A DNA stretch of 64,000 nucleotides, from contig CM019215.1 of assembly GCA_009741485.1 (NCBI GenBank), positions 76,882,512 through 76,946,511 of the forward strand. Reading direction: 5' to 3'. Each line of letters starts with the position of its first letter. Position 1 is the first letter of the stretch. The translations under genes were made by a program, and so were the position numbers. A model generated the notes under the pieces. It did not search any database. It was given only the letters and a program-made list of their open reading frames with translations, and was not told the DNA's origin. This DNA is from Malurus cyaneus samueli (Eukaryota; Chordata; Aves; Passeriformes; Maluridae). Of the stretch, positions 36,771 through 48,200 are shown piece by piece.

Positions 36771-39203
36771 TCAGTGAATCACAACAGAAACAAAGGCTGA
36801 ATTTTTCTGTGAGGTTTAGTTAAGTTTGCTTTGTTTAGGTTAACCTGTTGGAGTAAGACCACAGATGACTCCCACCAAAGCTCAGAGTACGGTGCAGAAA
36901 AGACTTTTAACAGACAGGAAAAGTGGCAAAGAAAACAAAGTGCCTGGCACAGCTGTGATGTTACCCAATGCAGAGAATACAAGTTTTGTTTATGCAACAG
37001 ATATAAAAATGTCCAAGATTCAGAGCAGAAGTCCTGAGTTTCTTCCCAGGTGCTGCTGGGTTACACATAAGCTACCACAGCTTCATTTTGTGTTCCCTTT
37101 CTTTAACACATTTCAGCTCTAAAAGGATGACAAGGATTTTATTTACATGTCCCCATAATTATATTTGGATGCAGTCAAACAAGGATGGAGCTCAAGAGTG
37201 CTGTTGATAGAAACCTAATTACTGGTTTTGGAACCAAATTAATTTAAACAATGATTATTATTTATTTATTTAACCTAAATCTGTGTCAAAAACTAGGCAG
37301 TCCTGTGTAGTTCAATGGTGTAAGTTAAATGAGTGGTTATCAAGGTTGAGCAAATACTGTATCTTAGATGTAGGGAACTACAAGTAAACTACATATCAGC
37401 TCATCTTTAATTAAAATTTGTTAATACATTCTGAATGTTGCTGATGCTAATGTTTTAAAGTACCTAAGGTTATTCTTGGCTAAGCAGGAAAGTGTCAGTT
37501 TTCTTTCCCTAGCACTCTTTTTGTTTGCATAGGCTTTAGTTTTATATTCTTCAACGAGGAAACTGTATGTAATTGTTTTGGATGTCTTCTTTTATTGCTT
37601 AATTAAAACTATAGAAAATGGCATAAAATAAACTCTATCTCATTGACATTTGCACAGCAGCACATTTGCAATCAACCAAAAGCATATTTGTCCTATGTCA
37701 TTAATGATAAAAAGGCACAAATTATTTATTTATGACAATATTAAGAATAAAATATTAATTTGTTGAAGAAAACACTGTATTAATAATAAATAATCCCGAT
37801 CTCCATGAACATGATACCAGAACGAAACTGCTTTAATTTGGCTTAGAAAATAATTAAATACAGGCATACTCTCCTAGAAGATAACTACTGTCTTGTAAAC
37901 AGTGGTAAAATACAGGTCTCAGAACAACCTCTAAATAAGAACTTGCACGAGAAGTGTATTGCAATGATGGAGTAATTTATTGTACTTTATCATTGACCAT
38001 TAATTCTGAAAATGCTGCTTTTTCAGAAAGGAAGTTTTGTATAAATAAAATACATGAAAAAGTCTAGAATTCACAACCAACACCTGAAAATAAAATAAGA
38101 GAACGTGTCTGTACTTTGGATCATTTGTTTTCTAATCCAGGAAAGTATACATGTGAGATTAAGGATAAATTCACTTATGGCACTTTTCCAAAACCCTGAA
38201 TCATTTTTCCAAAGCATGGAACAAAAGAATAATGAGATAAGGGGTAGGATGGGCTCAGAAAAAGTCCTATGTATAACTATGGATTTACCACAACAGAAAT
38301 TCATAGGCAATGTCAACTGCAACTGAGAATTTTTAACAGTAAGTGGACGTTGTTATTTCAACTTTTTTCCACCAGTATTTCAGTCACTCTCACAATAGTT
38401 AAAATACTTGTGGAACTGGCCTTTCTAAATAGTTGCCTGTTTTACAAAGGATTGGGGCTTTTCCATTGTTTACGTCTACCTTCATCTACCAACTATTCAT
38501 TCTTAGACACTTGCTCACATAGCAAATTATATTCCTTTTTGTACGCATCTTTTTTCCAAACTGTTTTTTGAAGCATACAGGAAAGCTATGGCAACGGTGA
38601 TGACGTCTGTACCCTTTAATTTGTAGCACAATTCTGTCTCCTTCTATGCCTCATTCTCAATACTAATAGGCATATTTCCAGTCACTTCACTTCCACTTGG
38701 TATTATATACATTAACAATCTTTTCATGCAAGTCCCAAAGCACAAAGCTCAGGAGTAGCACATTTTGTAAAACATCAGACACAAATATTCATGTTCCAGA
38801 ACTTATGAGTGATTTTATCCTCAACAGCAAGCAGACTGGGAATGGTTGAAGCTCACACAGACATATCTGAGTTAGTCCTAATTAGCTCAAATACCGGTGG
38901 CAGCATAGCAGGGCACAGTGAATAACTGCAGGCAAGCTGCCCAAATATGTTCTTTACGATATCATGCCCAGCAAACAGCAAGTTTGAGAGACCAAAGGAA
39001 CAACACAGGACATAGCCCTCACATTCCATTAAAAGAACCCACACCATGCTTCAACTTATTTCACTTCAGTCTCACAGAAACCAGGTGAGGCTATTTCTAT
39101 GACGTCTGTAACCCAATGGATTGTGGACCAGATCCTGCATACATTTCTGCAAGAGACTGTCCTTACTTGTGCAAGTAAGAGGCAAGCAAAAAAGGCATTG
39201 CTA

Positions 39204-39220
39204 ACACACACACACACACA
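39204..39220. repeat. (AC)n microsatellite
   Basis: Eight and a half AC units, a short dinucleotide repeat. Confidence 0.9.
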
Positions 39221-39267
39221 GTTGAGAAACATTTTAATGATGCCGTTAAAATATGTGATATACGCAT

Positions 39268-39821
39268 TGTTCTGGTTTCAGCTGGGGTAGAGTTAATTTT
39301 CTCCACAGTGTCTGGTATGGGCCTGTGTTTTGGATTTGTGCTGAGCACAGGGTTGATAATACAGAGATGTTTTTGTTGTTGATGAGCAGAGGCATTTTCT
39401 GCTTTTTGCACTGCCCTCCTGATGAGGAATTTGGGGGTACTTGGGAGGTTGGGAGGAGACACAGCTAGGACAGATGATCCAAACTGACTAAAGGGATCTT
39501 CCAGACCATGTGATATCATGGAAAGTATACAAAGTGTGGGTAAAAAGGAGGAAGGAGGGGACATTTGAAGTGACAGTGCTTGTCTTCCCAAGTCACAGTG
39601 AAGTCTGATGGGGCCCTGTTCTCCTGGAGATGGCTGAACACCTTCCTTACCATAGACAGCAGGGAATTTAATCCGGGTTTAGCTTTGCTTGTGTGTGTGG
39701 CTTTTGCTTTCCCAATAAACTGCCTTTATCTCAACTGATCAGTTCTCTACCTCTTACCCTTCCAATTTCCTCCCTGATCCATGTGGTAGAGAAGTGAGTT
39801 GGCTGGGGTTAAACCATGGCA
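39268..39821 (+). mobile_element. Solo LTR of an ERVL-like (class III) endogenous retrovirus
   Basis: The element begins TGTTCTGGTTTCAGCTGGGG and ends GGCTGGGGTTAAACCATGGCA, so it is bounded by TG and CA. Five bases on each side, CGCAT (39263-39267) and CCCAT (39822-39826), form a target-site duplication with one mismatch. Internal landmarks in order are GTAGAGTTAATTTTC, GGGTTGATAATACAG, GGGATCTTCCA, a degenerate TATA region (AGTATACAAAG), CTTGTCTTCCCAAGT, CTCCTGGAGATGGCTGAACACC, and the polyadenylation signal AATAAA (39714-39719) followed by CTGCCTTTATCTCAACTGATC. These blocks match avian ERVL LTRs as I remember them. No internal viral sequence is present, so this is a solo LTR left by recombination. 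A 142-codon minus-strand frame across it is incidental. It is less decayed than the copy at 14848-15365. Confidence 0.9.
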
Positions 39822-40516
39822 CCCATGTACACCAAGATGGAATTCTTTATAAGAAAGGGTGTTATGCAACATCCTAACTAAAACTGAAGTTTTCAGAATG
39901 CCAACATTTTCACAACTAAGTCACACTTTGAAGAATACTGCAACATACTTGTATGCTTTGCAATATCATTAATTAAATGGTTTGTTTACTTCATTTTGCA
40001 CTCTTATTTAGGCTTCCTGATAGTCCGTTATCAGCACAGAATGTCAGTAAGTTTTCTTCCATCTGAACACAGATATCTTTTTCAAAATGAGATTTGTTGT
40101 TCTTGTTTGGCATCTAAGTCTTCCCCCTTCAACTATGAAAGCATCATTGGCAATTTGCTAAGATCAGATGCCAAAATTTTAGCCAATAGATATTAGCAGA
40201 GTGAAATCCCACCATTAGCAAAGACATATTTTGATAAGTGCTTTGTCTTCCTCTGTCAAGCTTTTACAACTTTTCTTTGTTTCTATCAAAGCAGTCTTAT
40301 CCAGGATTTTATAATTTTGTAAATATTTTGTAAACATATTTGGTCCGTGATTCAGGTTGGGGAAGAGTAGAAGATGAGGAGTAAAATTGCATAAATTTGC
40401 TTTCACTGAAATATTTTAACTTACATAGGTACACATGGTTGGTACCATGGTTTAGGAATCATACTCCTTATTTAGTGCTGCCCTTCCCCTAAGACTCCAA
40501 ATCAATGAGATTAGAT

Positions 40517-40576
40517 AAGGAGCACTAAAAGCAACAATATAATAGAAAAGGAACACTAACAGCAACAATATAATAA
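40517..40576. repeat. Two-copy tandem duplication, period 31 bp
   Basis: AAGGAGCACTAAAAGCAACA (start 40517) and AAGGAACACTAACAGCAACA (start 40548) begin two near-identical units, each continuing ATATAATA. They differ at two positions in the aligned part. The pair lies just upstream of the A30 run. Confidence 0.85.
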
Positions 40577-40598
40577 CAAAAGTGTATGCAAAAAATAA

Positions 40599-40603
<5 letters not shown>

Positions 40604-40633
<30 letters not shown>
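40604..40633. repeat. Poly(A) tract, A30
   Basis: Thirty uninterrupted A, preceded by shorter A runs from about 40590. No SINE or retrocopy is recognisable on the left. Confidence 0.95.
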
Positions 40634-40635
<2 letters not shown>

Positions 40636-42619
40636 ATGCAGAGCTCAATCTGACTGCAGCCATGCCATCCAAACTGCTCCCTCCAGTCAGGGTCAGCATT
40701 ACCACACCACCCAGTGTGCCACACTGATTCCATCAGAAAAGAACAATCTTCTGGGAAGAGAAAATTCCCTCCTTCCCCACCCCTGATAACGACATGAGAT
40801 GGTATTGAAGGATGCAATGTCTTGGCCACACCCTCTCCATCGAAGTGCGTCGAAACTAGGCCACTTACTGATCAATTAAATGTTTTCTCATATACTCACA
40901 GGGTGTGCTTTCAATGTAAAGAAACTGACCATTCAGTCCCTACTACTTCTGCCTCTAAACAGCCATAAAGTCCTGCTCTGGTAGGACTCATCAGTGGGAA
41001 GAAAACAGACACGAGCCTGAATGAGCTGATGTGTCACTTACCAAAAAGAGGCTTATCTTGCACTACCATTATAGGATAAATCTGTTCATTTCATAAATGA
41101 GAGGAGAGCTGGAATTACAGCTATCACCATTTCACAGGCTAAAGTTCATGTCAATCAGATGGTGACGGATGATAGCTGTAAACATTATGGGCATTCCATG
41201 TTTATTTTTTGAAATCACACTGTAAACACCTTTTTCTCAACTCGTTATACAATACAACCCCTATAAATTATCATTTCATATTTTTAACCTTTAGATTGTA
41301 AGATAAATATTGAGTAGTTAGGTAAATGAAAATTATTTGTTGCAGAGTTTATGAGCACCTACAAATTGATTTAAAATATAGAATGGTAATTTGAACTGCA
41401 GACACTTTTAGGTTTAGACTATGTACCTCAACTTAATCCAGTTAGAAGGAAGAAATCTGGTCTATAACTTTATTATTTACTGTTGCCAATATAAGATATA
41501 TAAATAGCAAAAAGAAATATCACAATTTTGATTTTTTTGATTTTTTTTCTTTTTATTTAAAGTCAAGTAACTCCTGGGTATTTAATGAAACATTGAGCAA
41601 AGAAATAATGCAGACCTTCTGTGTGAAACAACTGAGGAACATGGCATATTTCTTCCTTACTCAAAAAATGGCGAGAGATGGACAAGGCCAGCTAGCAAAG
41701 ACAGGGGAAGAGCTGTTTAAAATATATCTTGTCAGTATCTTATTTTCTGAGCAAATTATCCATGCCAGCTATGTGAAAAAGCAGGCTCAGAAAATAATTC
41801 CTGGTTTCCCATCTTAATATTAACTATTTATATCTATTTGATGCTTTGTTCTTTACTGTATTTTAATTCCAATGGTAAACAATTTAAGAAACTGAAATCA
41901 AAATGAAGTCAGTTTGGAGTTTGGGGCTCTTTTAGAGTTTATTTTTAAAATAATTGCAAAATTTGTCAGATTTATTAATTCCTAAGTAAATATAATGTAA
42001 AATCAAAATGGTTTTCAACTTGATTTCATATAAGATTTTCATATCTGCAGTGCCCTGAAATAACAGAAACAATTTCAACTATAAAAACACCCATGGCTAA
42101 ATTCCCCTTCACTTAAACAAGGTCAGACTTTCACCTCATACTTATGCTATTTTATCTTCCTATGCACTTCACTGTAAGCATGAGGCACTGGACAAATGAA
42201 GTCCATTGAATTAAAGAGAGATGGAATTGGCATTAACACGATTTGGTATTGTTTACCCCAAGAATTCAGTATGGCTGTGTGGAACTAAAAAGATTATAAA
42301 GAGAGCAGAATATGGAACAACACGAATTCATTCTCATAACAGTGATTGTAATGTTAATGGCGCATGGTGCTAACACAACCCACCCCAATCCAATTTAAGG
42401 AATTTAATCATATGTCTATTTCCAAATGCAATTTACTTTTATTCTTACTGTAATAAATAAATTCACACATAATAAGTGTAAATTAAAAATAGAGAAAACA
42501 CCTCCCACTAAAAACTACTTCTTATCTCCCCATCTTTTACTGTGGAATGTGTGAAGCAACAGATACATAACATCACCTCTGTATTTAAACCCTTTAATAC
42601 TGATAACTTGGTTTCCAAT

Positions 42620-43490
42620 TACCGATGTTCCATTTCCAGGCATATGAAGGACAAGCAGGCCAACAGGTACGGCCAGCATGGATTTAAAAAGGGGAAATCA
42701 TGCTTGAACAACTTGATAGACATCTGTGGTGAAATGACTGGCCTGACCGATGAGAGGAGAACAGTGGATATTGCCTGCCTTGACTTTGATAAAGATCCCA
42801 CAAGATCAGAGAAGTTGAAAATGGAATGTAGGGCGAGCGGATGGTGAGGAGGATCAGAAACCTGATGAACAACCAGCCCAAGGGTGGTGGCCAGTGGCAC
42901 AAAGCCTTGTTGGAGGCCAGTAACTCGCAGTGTACCAGGGATCAACTGGGGCTCCAATCCTGATCAACACCTTCGTTCATGTCCTGTACTCCAATCTTCC
43001 TGTCAGCAAGATTGCAGATGACACAAAACTGGAAGGAGTGGCTGATACACCAGATGGTCATGCTGCCATCCAGCAGGACCTGGGCCTGCAGGAGAAATGA
43101 GCAGGCAGGAACATGGCAAAGTTCAGTTGAGGAAAGTGCGAGAGGAACAACTGCAGGCGCCTTGCATATGCTCGTAGCAACCAGCTTCGCAGCAAGAACA
43201 GCTGGGAAAAGCAGCTTTGCAGGAAAGACCTGGGCATCCTGGTGGATGCCAAAGGAAACAAAGCTGGCAATATGCCCTTTGCTGTTGGGATGAACAATAG
43301 GGTCCTGGGATGTTTTACGTTAAACCTTGCTAACAGGGAGGAGGACTTGGTCCCTCCCCTGTACTCAGAACTGGTAAGACCACACTGGAGTGCTGTGTCG
43401 AGTTCTGAGTTCCCCAATACAAGTGTAACATGGAGCTATTGGTGAGAATCAATGGCTACAAGGACAATCAAGGAGCTGGAATGTCAGTGA
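42620..43490 (+). mobile_element. CR1 LINE fragment, reverse-transcriptase part of ORF2 (decayed)
   Basis: Translation of 42542-42847 contains QHGFKKGKSCLNNLID, MTGL and a CLDFDKD segment. These correspond to the CR1 reverse-transcriptase blocks QHGFxKGKSC and YLDFSKAFD, the latter carrying the first catalytic Asp. Further on, another frame gives SKIADDTKLEGVADTPDGHA, the CR1 form of the catalytic box, with Ile where CR1 usually has Phe in FADD. Between these two blocks most of the middle reverse-transcriptase region is missing. The remaining 3' part (43160-43490) keeps CR1-like nucleotides for the region around VLVDxK, the ALVRPHLEYCVQF-like block and GYKD. The element is frameshifted and truncated at both ends, lacks the 3' UTR, and cannot encode an active protein. 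Edges are approximate. Confidence 0.9.
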
Positions 43491-45081
43491 CACACAGGCA
43501 CAAAACATTTTTTTCATTTGTGTCATTTAACGTTGATTTTGACGGAATAAAGGTTCTCATGTTTTGGTTCTATAAAGACTGAGATTTGACAAGAGCATTT
43601 TACAGCAATACAGTCAGTTCCAACAAAGGGAAACAATGACCAAAAATATTGCTGCAAGGTTGATTGCAAAAAACCACACAGAAACCTACATTTAAAAATA
43701 TTGCTATCCTTAATACCATATAACCAAAGAGTTTGTTGTTACTATATACACAAAGCAGAGATATCTTACAGCAAGCATTTCCTACATGGCTAAAATATAG
43801 CAGGGTTAGAATACAAGGAGCTGGATTAAGAACATTAAATATGAAGATTCTCCCAATTGTGGCCCAGGAACAATACCTGAATTACATAATTCAAATTTGT
43901 GACTTTCTGCAGCAGCAAGAGATGACAATATGTCATTTTTTCATAGCACTGAAAGTGCTCAAACAAAATATTCAAACACAGGACTGGTTTAGGTCTTGAT
44001 GCAGCAGCATAACTAAAAACAAGGACAAGATGCTTGAACACATATTCAGTTCACTGCAAAAGCATTATTTCTTACAGAAAACAGGATGTCTGTGCCAAGT
44101 CTTTTGCAGTTTTACTGTGCTGTTCTGTTATTTCATCTTTCAAAAAATTAGGCAGAAATCAAAACACCAAAGCTGTGTATATCTTACAAACTCTATCTAT
44201 GTGTATCACCAAAATATTTTATTTTGTACACTCTGTATTTGCTACAACTCAATAATATGTCAAATCATCAGCATCAAGCCTTTCTTTTGCTTTTTTGACT
44301 TTCTTAAGAGAAATTCACAGGACAGCCAAAGAGGGGAGCTGGCTAACTGAGCTCTGTAGTTCTGCAGTTTCATCACTTTCAGCACCTCACACAGTGAGTT
44401 CAGAGCCAGATTTCATTCGTTTGTCAAGAGATGCATTTGCATCTCTGAGCTGGAAAGGGGCTCTGGCTCAGCTTTCCATATGAAGACATGAATAATTTTC
44501 TATATCCCACCTAAGTGGCATCAGAAGCAAGAAGTAACTTTACTTTATTAGACAGAGTTTTATTTGTCTGATCTTTGAGAGAAATTAACTGCCTTGGTGC
44601 TACTCCTAGTATTTAAATTGATCTCAGTTTCAATATGGCATCTTTACTTCTAGATGAGGAGACAGAGTAGCACTCTGTCATGTCACACCTGTAGCTGGAG
44701 TCCACTGATGATCCAGATAGTAAAGTGTCCTGACACTGTTCTCCAATCTGTACCTTAAATGGAATCTTATAATTTAAAAATATAGTAAGCACTTGAAATT
44801 AACTTCAAACCTTTCAGCAGCCACAAAAGATATGCCTATGATATTAAATTAACCAGTGTCTGTGAAGGCTCCTGGGCACTGGGCTCAGTCATTCATACTG
44901 AAAAATTATTAGAATAGTGTCCAGTGAACATGCAGCTTCAGTGTTTTCTTGCAAGTTGTTCCTGTGGGAATATGTTAGGATGTAGTGAAGAACAGCAGGG
45001 AGTTGATATAAAATTATCTTATCTTGGAAGTCAAAAGAGTTTACTTACAATTTTGTTTTCTGCTTTTTAGCCTCAGTGCCA
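43491..45081. other. Gene-free AT-rich DNA between two CR1 fragments
   Basis: I recognise no gene or repeat. A 106-codon ATG frame at 44030-44350 is Cys/Phe/Ile-rich with no motif. Confidence 0.55.
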
Positions 45082-45290
45082 GAGAATCATAGAATTATGG
45101 AATGATTTCAGTTGGAAAGGACCTTTAAAGGTCATCGAATCCAACTTCCTGCAATGAGCAGGGAAATCTTCAAACTCATCAGGATGTTCACAGCCCCATC
45201 CTACTGAACTTGAGTTTCCCAAAGATGGACCATCTACCACCTCTCTGGAAAACCTGTGCCAGTGTTACACCACACACATCATAATGACCC
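45082..45290 (-). mobile_element. CR1 LINE 3'-end fragment
   Basis: On the plus strand the segment begins AGAATCATAGAATTATGGAAT, the reverse complement of the terminal ATTCTATG-type octamers of CR1. It continues TTTCAGTTGGAAAGGACCTTTAAAGGTCATC and CCATCTACCACCTCTCTGGAAAACCTGTGCCAGTG-like blocks, which are diagnostic of the CR1 3' UTR in antisense. Similarity fades after about 45290. The copy is 5'-truncated, as is typical of CR1, and lies on the opposite strand to the fragment at 42620-43490, so it is a separate insertion. Confidence 0.93.
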
Positions 45291-48200
45291 TGGTGGGTTT
45301 CACTTGTTGATACAGACACAGCCAAAGTGAGCAAGATCCGGAATGAAGAATTGTCCTGTTGATGTCCCATCAGGATTTCAAGTTAGGCCAAAGGAAGCTA
45401 TCAGGGAGAATGCATTATCCATATTACATAAACTTAGAATAAAATGCAAAAACCCTCTATCTTTCAATGCTGTCAGTCAGGCACTTATCTAAAGCCTCAG
45501 TGTTACTCACGAAGACAGAATAAATTCAAAAGATTTTAGTTCTTACAAATCCTAAACATAAGAGTCACCACCACTAGACAAAGATATAAGCCTTCATGAT
45601 TGAAAATCTAATCCTTGTAGTAAGTAGCAATTTGCAGAGTGTTTAATATAAAAAAAAAATCTCCCGGACAATAGAAGCTGACATTTAAATTACAAAGGAA
45701 AAACAAGCGGTTTGCATCACTGACATCATATGTCTTGCATGAATTCTTGAGCTGCTGAAGAGCTCTTTATGCTTTTCGAGGCAGTTTTTACATTAATGAT
45801 CTCCAGTTTTGACTGGTTTTCTGGAAGTAGACATGCTCAAAATACAGTGGCTCAGGGCTGCCAAATCCTGCATTTGTCTTCCATATAGACAGGTGCAGAG
45901 GGACCATTGAGACTTCAGTTCCCAGAATAGTTCATTTCCACAGTGAAATGAGGTGGGGTTTTTTGGTTGATTTCCTTTTTTCCCTCCTGATTCACCAAAA
46001 ATCTATCTTATAGATGGCAAGTCACGTGCCTGTAAGTCATTTAGGGGAAAATTATTAAAAAGATCAATTTCCTCTGTGTTTTTGCTGCTGTTTGTTTCTA
46101 CATCTTCAAATAATCTAACTTACTTGTAAACTGCTATTATTAGCAATTTCCATCCCATTAGTTCAACAGAGATGCCATGCCTCACAGCGAAACAGAGAAA
46201 AGCAGAAAACCCTGAAACTGTTCAGTGTTTCAATGTGGCAGAGAGCGTTATGAAAAATGATAACAACTTTTTAGCTTATTAAGAGCCAGATCCAACTCTC
46301 CTTAACATATAGGTCAGAAAACTGCCATTGATAGCAATTGATTTTGGATGTGATCCAAGCAAGTTAAGAATACAATGAAGTGTCAACAGCCAAGATGTAT
46401 TCACTATTTGCTCACTACTGCAAGATAGGAAATAGCCAGATGCATCATTGAAGAAGTGGCTATCACAGAACTTTTAATTAACTTCTGATTTTTTAAAAAT
46501 TGGTAACTGTGACATTGAATGATTTATTTTTCAGAACAACACCTCTAGAATGAGATGCAAGAAAGTCAGATTCTATTCCTGGACCTCCTATTAGCTTCTT
46601 AGATAATTTGAGTGAGCTATTTTTCTATATCTGATTCACATTTTTTACTATAATGAATATTTCACAAAAGAATTACATATCATTTTAAAAGTAATATAAA
46701 TGTATTAAAGTTTTATATGATTAGGTCTATTTGATATACAGAAATACTTTTGTATTATGGTCTTCATTGATTTTTTCATCTCATTAACAATAAACTGCTT
46801 TTCATGAGGGTATTAAAAATACAGTTACTTTATGCTTTATTTAACTCTTGACAAGAATCTTCCAACTAAAAGAAAAGATTCCTAAAAAAAACCCAAAAAA
46901 AACCAAAAAAAAAAAAAAAAAAAAACAAACCAACTACTAATCCAAGTGAGTGTTATCCCCCTTTGGATTCTATTTTCAAAGCATTATCTTCCCTGCCAGT
47001 CTAAAAGTCACATCTCTAACTGCTGCTTTGGAGTCAGCCTGCACTTTGAACAGCTGACACCCTGTTCAGGTTCACTGACTATCAAAATAGCCAATCTTCT
47101 ATGGGAAACACTATCAACAGCCTGTTGATTATTTTCAGGAAATTCATGAAAGCATGCACTAACAGTTTATAGAAAAAACCCTCCTCTTTGTATGCCTCTA
47201 GGGATGTATGTATAGAGCAATAGTTTCACAGCAACAGCTTTATTTCTAAACCACAACATCCACATAATGTCAGGCAAATTAGTTCACTTAGCTTTCTGAG
47301 ATCTTTTTCTTTGATGATATTCCCCTCCCTACTGATAACTTAGTTTAAAATATTTATCAAGACACAGCGAAAAAAAAAAAAAAAAAAAAAAAAAAACAAA
47401 AACCAAAAACCAAAACCAAAATAAACAGAAACATTTATAGTGTAAAAGAAATAATAGGAATATTATACAAAATGTAAACTTTAAGAATATGCTGCCCTCT
47501 GTTACATAATTACAACTTCATTTTGTTGATCCTAGTTAAATCTCAATGGACAATGTCCAAAATTTTCCTGAAACATTATTTTTAACTGCACAGCTCCACA
47601 GGATCAACTGATATGCACTACACAAAATAATACAACTGGAAAAAAAAATCAAAATTATTTAAATATATATTTCTTGAATTAAAATATCCTAAATGGAGCA
47701 GATATGGAAAAAGGTTAAAAGAAAGATTAATCTTTCCAATCTACACAGACATATGTCCTAGACAGAGAAAGATTCCCAACCAAAGTCTGTCCCTGATGCA
47801 TTTAAAATTCATTCGTACTGTGCCTGCCTAAAAGCCAGACATGGAGAGTCTAGAGCTGATGTAAAGTCTGGTAATTCTAATGTTTCCTGTTACAGGAACC
47901 TGCTCAGACCCTTTCTGCTCTGAAAGGAAAGGTAAAAATCAAATTTAGAAACTAAACAAGGAACATGCAGCACAGTTTTCTTCTCATGTTCATATCTTAT
48001 CCTTCTGCTCCTGGCAAAACTCTCTATTTAAATGCATGTGAAGACTGAATTTTACTCATAATTTGCATATGCAGTACTATAGATAGAAGAAAGACATTTC
48101 TGTTCTATCTCAGAGACTTACCAGACCTATGATTCAGAAAAGGACTGAATTACATGCCTGCATCATTTTTTGTCCTGGATCCAATGAGCCAAAAGCATTT

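Larger units (their letters stand above)
36235..39267. other. Gene-free AT-rich DNA with one CRE-like site
   Basis: No recognisable gene. A tandem decamer with a nearby CRE palindrome at 36731-36770 is listed separately. An AGGTTAACCT palindrome lies near 36836. An (AC)n run lies at 39204-39220, just before the LTR. Open frames of up to about 100 codons are AT-rich and unrecognised. Confidence 0.55.
39822..42619. other. Gene-free AT-rich DNA
   Basis: No gene is recognisable. A 31-base-period tandem duplication lies at 40517-40576, followed by a run of 30 A at 40604-40633. The 160 bases after the A run are locally GC-richer, with no identified family. Confidence 0.55.

Noticed and set aside
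39163..39591. 142-codon minus-strand frame
   Set aside because: It lies across the solo LTR in antisense and matches no retroviral or host protein motif I recognise.
43058..43417. 119-codon minus-strand frame
   Set aside because: It is the antisense of the decayed CR1 reverse-transcriptase segment.
42620..45290. The two CR1 pieces as one full element
   Set aside because: They lie on opposite strands about 1.6 kb apart, so they are independent insertions.
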